Made by a program: the position numbers and the translations under genes. Below the pieces are notes generated by a model. It saw only the letters and a program-made list of their open reading frames with translations. It was not told the DNA's origin and made no database searches. A stretch of 25,117 nucleotides of DNA from CAYMJV01 sp964390545 (GTDB lineage Bacteria > Desulfobacterota > BSN033 > UBA1163), in the NCBI GenBank assembly GCA_964390545.1, contig CAYMJV010000044.1:1-25117 (forward strand), written 5' to 3'. Each line of letters starts with the position of its first letter. The stretch's first letter is position 1. Positions 13,896 through 20,660 of the stretch are shown piece after piece.

Positions 13896-15311
13896 ATGAA
13901 TATAATTTCAGTAGGTAGACAATTTCCGGTTAAAAAGGTCCAGTACATACTATTTAGGTCGGATTATACGCTTTTCGACTATGATTTAGTCCTGTGGGAC
14001 CCAAGTACCTTAGTGGGTGAGTACCATTACAGTGAGTATTACCGTGGATATCCGAACCTAAATTCCCATGACTCTGTAGCCATCTTAGAGGACCAAAATC
14101 GTCGCTCAAACGAAATCCTGGATCTAATAAAACTCGGTAGGACTGTCATAATATTCGTTCCGCCACCCACTATGTTTTATATAGATACGGGTCAACGAAG
14201 TTACTCAGGCACGGGGCGTAGTACAAAAACTACCATTCATGTTACGGATAAATCAATTCGGTCATTTATCCCGATTAAAGGAGAATTTAATACTGTTGAG
14301 GCAACAGGAACTCAGATCGATTTTAAGGGAGATGACATTTTTAGAGCCTTCTGGGAAACCAACAAAGATCACATCTATTACAAAGCCTATTTCACCCATC
14401 CAATAGGTCGACCGTTTCTATTCGTCCATGGAACTGATAGAATAGTAGCGTCCTGGCTTCGATATGAACGAGGGAATATGTTGCTTATGCCTCATTTACC
14501 GAGTGAGGGACACTTTACTCGGAAGACTGACTATAACTCGGCATCTGAAGCATTCATTGAAACGCTTATCGAACTCGTTACGTCCATTCAGAAGGAAGTT
14601 GGAGATTTTAGCCTACCTAAATGGACACTTGACTACAAGATGCCCGAGGAAGAAAGCCTCGAAATAGAAATATCGTCAATAGAGGCCGAGCAACAAAAAA
14701 CACGCAGGTTGTTAGAATCGAAAAGAGCTGACTTATCAACCGTTCAAAGATATAAGTTACTTTTTTCATCTAAAGGTAATGCCCTGCACACTCAAGTCAT
14801 CGAAGTTTTGAAAGAACTGGGCATAGATGCGAAACCGGGCCCTGCTGGTCGAGACGATGTTATACTGTCTTTTGAAGGGATGGCGGGTGTAGCGGAAGTG
14901 AAAGGTACAAACAAATCTGCAGCTGAAGCGCACGCTGCTCAATTGGAGAAATGGGTGAGTGAGTATTTTGCTGAGCATCAAAAACACCCAAAGGGATTTC
15001 TCATAGTTAATCCATTTCATGACATGCCGCTCGCTCAGAGAGATGAAGAACCATTTCCCCATCAGATGCTTAAGTATTGCAAAAACCGTGAACACTGTCT
15101 GATAACTACAACACAGTTGCTGGGCATATTAGTATCTACTCGAAATGCACCAGATGAAAGGTTAAAAATCATCCGTTCTCTATTTTCCACAGTTGGCGTG
15201 TTCAGAGGCTTCGAAGATTTCAATGCATTCTTACGTGTTGGCGAGACTGGAGAATCCGAGGCTAAAGAAGCTATCAAGGCGAAAGATGGAGAATTAAAAA
15301 CATCAGAATGA
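13896..15311 (+). CDS. orphan PD-(D/E)xK-like nuclease with unknown N-terminal domain, start codon at IS junction
   Basis: A 471-residue protein with three parts. Residues 1-240 form an alpha/beta region I do not recognise (YILFRSDYTLFDYDLVLWDP, then GRTVIIFVPP, FLFVHGTDRIVASW). Residues 250-285 look like a coiled coil (EEESLEIEISSIEAEQQKTR). Residues 295-410 look like a restriction-endonuclease fold: E303, D320/D321 in GRDDVILSF, and E334-x-K336 in GVAEVKGTN. Sensor, coiled coil and nuclease is a common layout for stand-alone defence effectors. The ATG is part of the IS1380 target duplication, so the gene has lost its native leader. Before insertion GAAGG at 12431-12435 would have been its ribosome site. 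The frame is intact but expression is doubtful. Nuclease activity is inferred from motif geometry only. Confidence 0.7.
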   Translation: MNIISVGRQFPVKKVQYILFRSDYTLFDYDLVLWDPSTLVGEYHYSEYYRGYPNLNSHDSVAILEDQNRRSNEILDLIKLGRTVIIFVPPPTMFYIDTGQRSYSGTGRSTKTTIHVTDKSIRSFIPIKGEFNTVEATGTQIDFKGDDIFRAFWETNKDHIYYKAYFTHPIGRPFLFVHGTDRIVASWLRYERGNMLLMPHLPSEGHFTRKTDYNSASEAFIETLIELVTSIQKEVGDFSLPKWTLDYKMPEEESLEIEISSIEAEQQKTRRLLESKRADLSTVQRYKLLFSSKGNALHTQVIEVLKELGIDAKPGPAGRDDVILSFEGMAGVAEVKGTNKSAAEAHAAQLEKWVSEYFAEHQKHPKGFLIVNPFHDMPLAQRDEEPFPHQMLKYCKNREHCLITTTQLLGILVSTRNAPDERLKIIRSLFSTVGVFRGFEDFNAFLRVGETGESEAKEAIKAKDGELKTSE

Positions 15312-15564
15312 GTTACACGCCGCACAACACTTGCTAAAAGATTTTAATGCAAATGCTATCGAGGTTCTTTTTGCTTTGAACCCAATGCTCACTTTCATCC
15401 CGGATTAATTCTATGTCCTAATAATTTCGCTGATTTGTAGGTGGAACTAAACAATCCTTTGCTCACCCTTACTTCCTGAACCCGCTTGTTGACAGGTCGC
15501 CATTAAAGATCTAGATTATTTTCTGTAATCAATATTTGAAAGAGTTTCTGATAGGTGGAAGAAC
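15312..15564. other. 253-bp gap, probable left end of the IS200-type element
   Basis: No gene seen. It includes an imperfect hairpin, GATTA and TAATC around a TTTTCTG loop (about 15515-15531), close upstream of the transposase. IS200/IS605 ends carry such subterminal hairpins, but I cannot fix the cleavage site or element boundary. Confidence 0.3.
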
Positions 15565-16098
15565 ATGTATGAACAAGCAAAGCGACAAGAGACATTAAAA
15601 GCCGTCTTGAATTATTTCTATCAAGATAATACGAGGTCAGGCTCACACTCAAGATACAACTTGAAATATCATCTTGTCTGGATCACAAAATACCGTCGAA
15701 CTTTTCTGATTGGTGATTTAGCGGTACGGTTAAAACGGATCTTAGCCGACATCGCGTATGAGTACGGGTTCAAGATCATTGTTCATGAAGTGATGCCCGA
15801 CCACGTTCATATGTTGATTGAGGCACGACCAACAGACACACCTATGAGGATTGTTCAGATTTTAAAAAGTAAATCTTCAAAAAAGATCAGAGAAGAATTC
15901 CTTGACATTATTCAACAACACGTCTGGAAAGAGGGGACGTTTTGGGCAGCAGGCTACTACATTGCCAGTGTCGCAGATGGAATTACAACTGAAGTCGTCC
16001 AAGAATATATCAGAAACCAAAAAACAGAAACGGTTCATCATGCTCTGTTTCAGAAATCAACAGCCGCAGGAAGTGAATGGTACACTGAAGAAGTGTAA
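15565..16098 (+). CDS. tnpA: IS200/IS605-family TnpA (Y1 HUH transposase)
   Basis: A 177-residue Y1 transposase. The HUH pair is in MPDHVHMLIE (H80, H82). The nucleophilic tyrosine is in TEVVQEYIRNQ (Y148, with Q152). The typical N-terminal block SHSRYNLKYHLVWITKYRR is present. Such enzymes cut and rejoin single-stranded DNA at hairpin ends during replication. It is longer than the usual 130-155 residues, with about 25 extra at each end. The ATG follows GGTGGAAG. No TnpB follows. The catalytic set is complete, so it may be functional, or part of a REP-associated transposase lineage. Confidence 0.92.
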   Translation: MYEQAKRQETLKAVLNYFYQDNTRSGSHSRYNLKYHLVWITKYRRTFLIGDLAVRLKRILADIAYEYGFKIIVHEVMPDHVHMLIEARPTDTPMRIVQILKSKSSKKIREEFLDIIQQHVWKEGTFWAAGYYIASVADGITTEVVQEYIRNQKTETVHHALFQKSTAAGSEWYTEEV

Positions 16099-16106
16099 AA
16101 AATGAG

Positions 16107-16388
16107 ATGAAACATTTAAACCAGTGGGCAAAAGGAAAGCCTTTGGGACTGGTAATGATGGCCGAGCAGCTTGCCGTAGGCGCGGAGGCATGTTTTGAAT
16201 TTCTCAGGTTGATTAAAGCGGGAGAAAAAATTGAGGCACTTTCCGGTAGGATCAACCAGAATGGCACAGAATGGGGTCGGGCCTTGCAATGCAATATTTC
16301 TAATTTCTTTTTGTTATGGCTTTCCACATACTCTTTCCAACATTCCAAATTGTGGAGAGAGTGTCAGTTGTATGATTGCAAGACCTGA
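16107..16388 (+). CDS. hypothetical protein, unrecognised
   Basis: A 93-codon frame 8 nt after the IS200 transposase. The first 55 residues look protein-like: a KHLNQWAKGKPLG start, a helical stretch (VMMAEQLAVGAEACFEFLRL) and KAGEKIEALSGRINQNG. The last 35 (NISNFFLLWLSTYSFQHSKL and on) look less natural and may be read-through into non-coding DNA. The ribosome site is weak. It may be a truncated cargo gene, or the start of something cut off before the integrase remnant at 16403. I have no family assignment. Confidence 0.35.
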   Translation: MKHLNQWAKGKPLGLVMMAEQLAVGAEACFEFLRLIKAGEKIEALSGRINQNGTEWGRALQCNISNFFLLWLSTYSFQHSKLWRECQLYDCKT

Positions 16389-16402
16389 TCCGCGTAGACC
16401 CG

Positions 16403-16573
16403 AGGGGGGGTAATTTAAGAACAGTGCAAACACTTCTCGGACACAAAGACTTGAGGATGACCATGAGATACAGTCACCTCTCCCCGGAATACCTTAAAGA
16501 GGCAGTTACCACCCTTGAAAGAACTTTAGCGACAAGTGACAAAAAACCGGAAAAGTATGAAAATATTTCCTGA
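16403..16573 (+). pseudogene. C-terminal remnant of a tyrosine recombinase/integrase
   Basis: About 56 codons encode the end of an XerC/XerD-type integrase: RGGNLRTVQTLLGHKDLR, then MTMRYSHLSPEYLKEAV, which contains the LGH motif and the nucleophilic tyrosine (RYSHLSP). Everything upstream is missing: the N-terminal DNA-binding domain, the first catalytic Arg and the HxxR box. A stop codon at 16373 closes the frame on the 5' side, and no start with a ribosome site is present. It lies inside the tRNA-Glu element and is probably what is left of its own integrase, broken by a deletion whose junction is near 16400. Confidence 0.85.
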
Positions 16574-16697
16574 TTTCAGCCTTATCGAACTTATTAGTAG
16601 ATTCATGGAATACCGTGCATTTTCGAAGGGTTATAGCACTTCCAACCGATTGGTACATCAATTGCACTATTTTAAGACCAAGAACACGATTTTTTTC

Positions 16698-16727
16698 TTG
16701 ACATTTCTCTTGATTTTTTGATAAAGA
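16698..16727 (+). promoter_or_regulatory. candidate promoter for a small RNA
   Basis: TTGACA (16698-16703), an 18-nt spacer, TAAAGA (16722-16727). An alternative pair in the same stretch is TTGATT with TACTTT at 17 nt. Either would start transcription just before the structured segment at 16745. The region is AT-rich, so chance matches are possible. Confidence 0.4.
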
Positions 16728-16744
16728 TTGTTTACTTTAAAAAT

Positions 16745-16838
16745 GAGAGGCTGGTGTGGTGCTTAAAGCACTGCGAAGGGATAAAATCCTACAGCGTCTC
16801 GCCGAGAGCCTGCTTTCCAGTAAGCAGGCTTTTCCTAT
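16745..16838 (+). ncRNA. candidate structured RNA with three-way junction and terminator
   Basis: By eye this folds as a compact three-way junction. P1 pairs GAGAGGCTG (16745-16753) with CAGCGTCTC (16792-16800), 8 of 9 pairs. P2 pairs GTGGTGCT (16756-16763) with AGCACTGC (16767-16774) around a TAA loop, including two wobbles. P3 pairs GGGAT (16778-16782) with ATCCT (16786-16790) around AAA. Junction strands are GU, GAA and A. A 9-bp hairpin AGCCTGCTT/AAGCAGGCT (16807-16831) with a T-rich tail follows as terminator. There is no matching ORF. It resembles no riboswitch or ribozyme I can name. It lies between the integrase remnant and the 3' end of the DUF3800 gene. Confidence 0.45.
16807..16838 (+). 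terminator. hairpin terminator on the plus strand
   Basis: AGCCTGCTT (16807-16815), loop TCCAG plus T, AAGCAGGCT (16822-16830), then TTTCCTATTT. The U-tract lies on the plus-strand side. On the minus strand the stem is followed by CTCGG, so it does not look made for the DUF3800 gene, although its stop codon is adjacent. Confidence 0.6.
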
Positions 16839-17575
16839 TTAAAGGGCTTAAGATATCCAGTAATCTTGAATCCCGTCTCGGTTAATTTCTTCGTCTCATA
16901 CGTTTTTGCCCTTGCTCGCTTGTAAAACTTGTCGGTAAACTTGCAGAATTCTCCTTTTGCTGCCATTTCTTCATGTCTCCGAAAAATTGTTGCATAAAGG
17001 TCCGCAATCTGAATACCAGGGGAATACATAGAGTTAACAAAGAATGGAGCTTCAACTATTCTTGTATATCGTCTTCCCTGTGGATTTCCAAACCTATATG
17101 TCAGGTGTTCTTTTGAATGTATGAGGGTCCTCTTCGGGTTTATCTCATCTAAAATCAATATTCCTCTGTGGTCGCCACCTTGATCTTCCAAGAAACTATG
17201 AATGGAAATCTGAAGGTATTGAATACACAGTGGATACAACCAGCTATACTCAGATGGTTTCCTTGACTTATCTTTGTCGATTACCACCACAAAAACCGGC
17301 AAATGAAAGGAATCATGGATATTTAAGAGCTGATGGGCGAAGTTCCTTTTGAGATAGCTTTTTACAGCATGTTTTGACAACAAATCAGAACCTTTAATTT
17401 CACTCCCATGGTGTGAAAAAGTGCTTAGGAAGAATTGCTTTTTTAACCCCTCCATTTTCCCATATAAGTCAGGCCAGTTGGAATTATGGAAAACTGTTGA
17501 ACAGACCACGAAGAACCTGCTTGTAGGATCTGATGACTCCGGAGTTCCCGACTCGTCTATATAAAAGAAATACAC
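16835..17575 (-). CDS. DUF3800 protein (RNase H-like fold candidate)
   Basis: A 246-residue DUF3800 member: YFFYIDESG with D7-E8 at the N-terminus, SEIKGSDLL around residue 60, FVVVIDKDK, GILILDE near the middle, and GIQIADLYATIFRRHEE near the C-terminus. These conserved acidic residues are consistent with an RNase H-like metal site. DUF3800 genes are common in mobile elements and defence islands, but their activity is largely undefined. The start is a GTG at 17575, giving V/M-YFFYIDESG, the normal family N-terminus. It is the cargo gene nearest the intact tRNA, 151 bp from it, and reads away from it. It is intact and stands alone; partnership with the adjacent RNA candidate is speculative. 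Confidence 0.85.
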   Translation of the reverse strand: MYFFYIDESGTPESSDPTSRFFVVCSTVFHNSNWPDLYGKMEGLKKQFFLSTFSHHGSEIKGSDLLSKHAVKSYLKRNFAHQLLNIHDSFHLPVFVVVIDKDKSRKPSEYSWLYPLCIQYLQISIHSFLEDQGGDHRGILILDEINPKRTLIHSKEHLTYRFGNPQGRRYTRIVEAPFFVNSMYSPGIQIADLYATIFRRHEEMAAKGEFCKFTDKFYKRARAKTYETKKLTETGFKITGYLKPFK

Positions 17576-17726
17576 TTCACAACCCCAATTTCTTGACTAA
17601 TTCCATATCACTTCTTGCGGGCAAAGGCAATGGGATTATGAAACGCAAGGAAAGGGAAGAAAGGACAAAATTAGACCTCAAATAGACACTCTATGGTCAC
17701 CGGTGAAAACCTAAAATGGAAAAAGT

Positions 17727-17802
17727 TGGTGGTCCCAGCGGGTTTCGAACCCGCGTTACCGACGTGAGAGGCCGGTGTCCTAGGCCACTAGACGATGGGA
17801 CC
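17727..17802 (-). tRNA. tRNA-Glu (CTC anticodon), intact, CCA encoded
   Basis: A complete cloverleaf on the minus strand: acceptor GGTCCCA/TGGGACC, anticodon stem CCGGC/GTCGG with loop CTCTCAC giving anticodon CTC, T-arm GCGGG-TTCGAAA-CCCGC, discriminator A and encoded CCA (17727-17729). It decodes GAG as glutamate. Its 3' half from the anticodon loop onward (17727-17770) is repeated at 11987-12030, so this copy sits at the proximal junction of the integrated element and its 3' half was probably supplied by that element. Confidence 0.97.
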
Positions 17803-17946
17803 CTTTTTTCGGCACGCTCAGGGTAAACTCTCTCGAGAGACGAAAAGTAACCTCTTCAATAAATTGAATAAATCAAATTTAGTTAACCTAAAACTTACTA
17901 AAAAACAAATAGTAAATCAAGACCTAAATAGGGGAATCCTTCTGAT

Positions 17947-18025
17947 GCGGGGTTCGAAAACCCCGCCTATCCCCTATGGGGTGGGGGCGACTTTAGTCGC
18001 CCTTCGAACGGGGCGGCTTTGCCTC
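17947..18025. repeat. cluster of GC-rich palindromes
   Basis: Three hairpins in a row: GCGGGGTT/AACCCCGC (17947-17966, loop CGAA), CCCC/GGGG around TAT (17971-17981), and GGGCGACT/AGTCGCCC (17985-18002, loop TT). TTCGAACGGGGC follows and echoes the first arm. This is typical of a REP-like extragenic repeat. Confidence 0.7.
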
Positions 18026-18040
18026 CCCAACCCTCTATAA

Positions 18041-18126
18041 GTCACCCTGAATTTATTTCAGGGTCTCCTTCTCATAGATTTTAAAATCAAAGACCCTGAA
18101 CTTGATTCAGGGCATAGAAGAATGAC
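18041..18126. repeat. inverted pair of CCCTGAA palindromic repeats
   Basis: Hairpin CCCTGAA/TTCAGGG (18045-18063) is followed by an inverted relative (18094-18112). Between them is the perfect 12-bp palindrome GATTTTAAAATC. The outer ends carry GTCA and TGAC. It has the same architecture as the pair at 23897-23966, with different arms. Confidence 0.7.
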
Positions 18127-18220
18127 AAGCTACTCCAATAGGCGGGACATTCTTGTCCTGCTTTCTCTAATTTCTCTTGTGTTAAAAAAAAAGACGAATT
18201 ATATTGATGGGGAGAATCCT

Positions 18221-19192
18221 ATGATTCCGATTCGAGATGCCATAAGGTCAAAAACTTTTCCACTCGTCAATGTCATCCTCATTGGATTGAACATCCTTGC
18301 CTTTTTATGGCAGCTTTCTCAAGGGCCTCATCTCAAAGAGGCCTTCTTCCTCTATGGCATTGTCCCCTTGCGATATTCTGATCCAGGGCTTTCTGCAGAA
18401 TTTACTCCAATTCAACAATGGCTTCCATTCCTGACCTCCATGTTTCTTCATGGGGGATTTCTCCACATCCTCGGAAACATGTGGTTTCTCTACATCTTCG
18501 GAGATAATATCGAGGACAGGCTTGGCCATATTCGCTATCTCATCTTTTACCTTCTCTGCGGGGTGGCTGCTGGTCTCGTCCACCTCGTAACCAACTGGAA
18601 TTCTAACATTCCAACCATTGGAGCGAGTGGTGCGATTTCAGGGGTCATGGGAGCCTATCTCCTTCTCCATCCCCGTGCCCGGATCCTCACCCTGATACCC
18701 ATTTTCTTCTTTTTCCAGTTTTTCGAGATTCCCGCTTTTATCTTTCTCGGCTATTGGCTTCTCATCCAATTGCTTTCTGCAGGCTTGACCCCACGCAATG
18801 TGGGAGGCATTGCCTTCTGGGCCCATATCGGTGGTTTTGTGGCCGGCCTGATTTTCGTAAAAATCCTCGATTGGATTCCAAGGACCGGGATGAACCAAAG
18901 TCTCCGTCGTTATACAGAAAGGCAAACCACGCCCCGCCTCCAATCCATCTCACCTTTTGAATTTCCGGACGATCTGGATATCCATGGAGTCCTCACCATT
19001 GCCTCTAAGGAGGCCCTTCATGGAACCCGAAAATTGGTCTCCATTTCCCAGGGATTGCGAAAAAGGAATATCATGGTAACCGTTCCTCCTGATGTAAAAG
19101 ATGGAACACGTCTTCGCTTAAAAGGGTTGGGTCAAAAGGACGCCGAGGGGAATCGAGGAGATCTCTTTCTCGAGATTCGAATCAATGGTTAA
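18221..19192 (+). CDS. rhomboid intramembrane serine protease fused to a DnaJ C-terminal-like domain
   Basis: A 323-residue protein. Residues 12-218 are a rhomboid core with six or so membrane helices: NMWFLYIFGDNIEDRLG (L1-type motif), catalytic Ser136 in GASGAISG, and catalytic His202 in WAHIGGFVAGL. Rhomboids cut membrane proteins within the bilayer. Residues about 256-322 resemble the DnaJ C-terminal substrate-binding domain (EALHGTRKLVSI, then VTVPPDVKDGTRLRLKGLG and GDLFLEIRI). The linker is about 35 polar residues. The ATG at 18221 follows GGGGAG; the frame is open 33 codons further upstream, but that part is repeat DNA. It is convergent with the MFS gene, 8 bp apart. The fusion suggests a chaperone-like domain that presents or senses substrates. 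Confidence 0.9.
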   Translation: MIPIRDAIRSKTFPLVNVILIGLNILAFLWQLSQGPHLKEAFFLYGIVPLRYSDPGLSAEFTPIQQWLPFLTSMFLHGGFLHILGNMWFLYIFGDNIEDRLGHIRYLIFYLLCGVAAGLVHLVTNWNSNIPTIGASGAISGVMGAYLLLHPRARILTLIPIFFFFQFFEIPAFIFLGYWLLIQLLSAGLTPRNVGGIAFWAHIGGFVAGLIFVKILDWIPRTGMNQSLRRYTERQTTPRLQSISPFEFPDDLDIHGVLTIASKEALHGTRKLVSISQGLRKRNIMVTVPPDVKDGTRLRLKGLGQKDAEGNRGDLFLEIRING

Positions 19193-19200
19193 TCAAAAAC

Positions 19201-20484
19201 TTACTTCGCTTTCCCCGGCACCTTTCTGATTTTTCTGGGAGCCGCCGACCAGATACTAAGAGAAGAAAAAAGAGCGAAGATGATTAGAATGACAAAAACA
19301 GGTAAATAACTTCCTGCCACATCATAAATAAAGCCAGCAAACCATGCTCCGAAGGCTCCCCCTATCCCGTTAAGGATCATGAGGGAACCAAAGATGGTTC
19401 CAAAAGCCTGTCCTCCAAAAATATCCGCTGTAACGAGAGGAGGGTGCGTTGCCGTCACAGCATATCCCAGAGCAAAGAAGAGAGCAAAAAAGTACGTCAT
19501 CGTGGGGAGAGGAAATACACTGAACAGGATAAGAAGGATCATGCTAAGCATGGAACAGGTGATCCCCATGGTGTAGGTAATCTCCCTCCCAATTTTATCC
19601 GACAGTCCTGCCCATAGTATTTTGCCTCCCAGACTCATAATGCCTATAAGACCAACGACATAAGAGGCGAAAAGGGCCTTCATGCCGTGATCGACAAGGA
19701 ATGCGACTTGATGGGTGAAGACGGATTGAGTAATCAGATTGCCCAAAAAGAAAGAGATCCCGAGAAACCAGAATTGTTTTGTGCGGAGAGCCTGACGAAC
19801 AGACCAGGACCGTGAAACCCATTCCTCGTTGACGATCAAAGGATCTTTAATAAACGCAGGGGGAATGCCGACCTCCATAGGGGGAGATTCGGGAGCTTGC
19901 GGGGGTTTCTTCAGAAATGCAACGGCCATGGAGATGATGATAAGAGGGATAAAGAGGGCCAGCACTTGGTAAGCCATTCGCCATCCCAATCGGATAATGA
20001 GATACTGGACGAAAGGAACACAGACCAAAATTCCAATCCCTATGCCAGAGGAAATGATTCCGGTCGCTAATCCCTTCTTTTCCTTGAACCAATCCTGAAT
20101 GATCATGATATTCGGTACCCATCCGGCGGTCCCTATCCCTATCGCCGTGATCACACCAAAAAAGATGTAGAATTGCCACCAGGTTTGGGTGAAACTGCAT
20201 AGAGCGAGTCCCACCCCTAATATCAGCGACCCCAATACGATCACTTTCTTGGGCCCAATGGAATATACTATTCCCCCTACAAACGGACTGATGACATGAC
20301 TCATGATGATGCAGATGGAGAAAGCCCCAGCCCCGACAGAACGGCTCCAGCCAAACTCCTTCAAAAGGGCGACGAAAAAAACGGAAAAGGCGTACCAAAC
20401 TCCATAAACAAGGCCGAGCGTGACGAAGCTGACCCCCACAATGATCCAACCAAATTGGGATGGACTTTTATCTTTCGTAGACAA
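19201..20484 (-). CDS. MFS transporter, OFA/monocarboxylate type
   Basis: A 427-residue major facilitator with 12 predicted membrane helices and a central cytoplasmic loop (about residues 190-230, KKPPQAPESPPMEVG). Opening GWIIVGVSFVTLGLVYGVWYAFSVF and the R-x-x-A-x-G-x-F region are typical of the oxalate/formate antiporter and MCT-like groups, which move small carboxylates. The start is a TTG at 20484, supported by AGGAG 8 nt upstream. It is divergent from the acyl-CoA synthetase genes, with 176 nt between starts, so it may carry the acid that they produce or consume. It ends 8 bp from the convergent rhomboid gene. The substrate call is from family resemblance and context only. Confidence 0.85.
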   Translation of the reverse strand: MSTKDKSPSQFGWIIVGVSFVTLGLVYGVWYAFSVFFVALLKEFGWSRSVGAGAFSICIIMSHVISPFVGGIVYSIGPKKVIVLGSLILGVGLALCSFTQTWWQFYIFFGVITAIGIGTAGWVPNIMIIQDWFKEKKGLATGIISSGIGIGILVCVPFVQYLIIRLGWRMAYQVLALFIPLIIISMAVAFLKKPPQAPESPPMEVGIPPAFIKDPLIVNEEWVSRSWSVRQALRTKQFWFLGISFFLGNLITQSVFTHQVAFLVDHGMKALFASYVVGLIGIMSLGGKILWAGLSDKIGREITYTMGITCSMLSMILLILFSVFPLPTMTYFFALFFALGYAVTATHPPLVTADIFGGQAFGTIFGSLMILNGIGGAFGAWFAGFIYDVAGSYLPVFVILIIFALFSSLSIWSAAPRKIRKVPGKAK

Positions 20485-20511
20485 ATCTTATACTCCTAGA
20501 ACCAAAGTTAT

Positions 20512-20540
20512 TTGACCGGAGGAGATATGTCAATCATAAA
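20512..20540 (+). promoter_or_regulatory. candidate promoter for the acyl-CoA synthetase operon
   Basis: TTGACC (20512-20517), a 17-nt spacer, CATAAA (20535-20540). A TAAAAT at 20537 would need a 19-nt spacer. The leader to the ATG at 20661 would be about 115 nt and contains a small hairpin CTGCC-ATT-GGCAG. Modest support. Confidence 0.35.
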
Positions 20541-20660
20541 ATCGAATCTTATGTATAAAAGAAGTTGAAACCAACAGATAAAATTGTTAACGTTAGCCAT
20601 CCCTCTCACCTCTGCCATTGGCAGGGAGGAGCTTTTGCTTGCGGAAAACGAGGTATTTAC

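Larger units (their letters stand above)
11987..17770. mobile_element. decayed integrative element in tRNA-Glu (about 5.7 kb)
   Basis: Bounded by the 44-bp tRNA-Glu direct repeats, with the intact tRNA at the right end. Contents from left to right: about 420 bp with a promoter-like site and a short ORF, an IS1380 copy, an orphan nuclease-like gene, an IS200-type transposase, an unrecognised ORF, the C-terminal remnant of a tyrosine recombinase, a candidate structured RNA, and a DUF3800 protein. The nuclease gene is lower in GC than the flanking chromosome. With its integrase truncated the element should no longer excise by itself. The cargo is of defence-island type, but no complete known defence system is recognised. 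Confidence 0.8.
17803..18220. other. 418-bp intergenic region with palindromic repeats, no gene
   Basis: Between the tRNA and the rhomboid gene. It holds a perfect 12-bp palindrome TCTCTCGAGAGA (17829-17840), an AT-rich stretch that may carry the tRNA promoter, and the two repeat clusters listed separately. Open frames crossing it are translations of repeat DNA. Confidence 0.6.

Noticed and set aside
15312..16410. An IS605 or IS607-type element with TnpB and guide RNA
   Set aside because: No RuvC-like or zinc-finger TnpB sequence is found in any frame after tnpA, so only an IS200-type transposase can be supported.
16745..16800. Type I hammerhead ribozyme
   Set aside because: The topology and the CUGGUGU and CGAA junction strands recall a hammerhead, but two invariant core adenines are G and U, and the expected A-U pair before the cleavage site is a G-U. 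I keep it as an unnamed structured RNA.
17795..18040. An 81-codon plus-strand open frame right of the tRNA
   Set aside because: It begins inside the tRNA gene on the opposite strand and runs through hairpin repeats, with no ribosome site or protein-like sequence.
20565..20660. 32-residue N-terminal extension of the acyl-CoA synthetase alpha subunit
   Set aside because: It begins at a TTG without a ribosome site and is not family-like; the ATG at 20661 with GAGG upstream gives the normal N-terminus.
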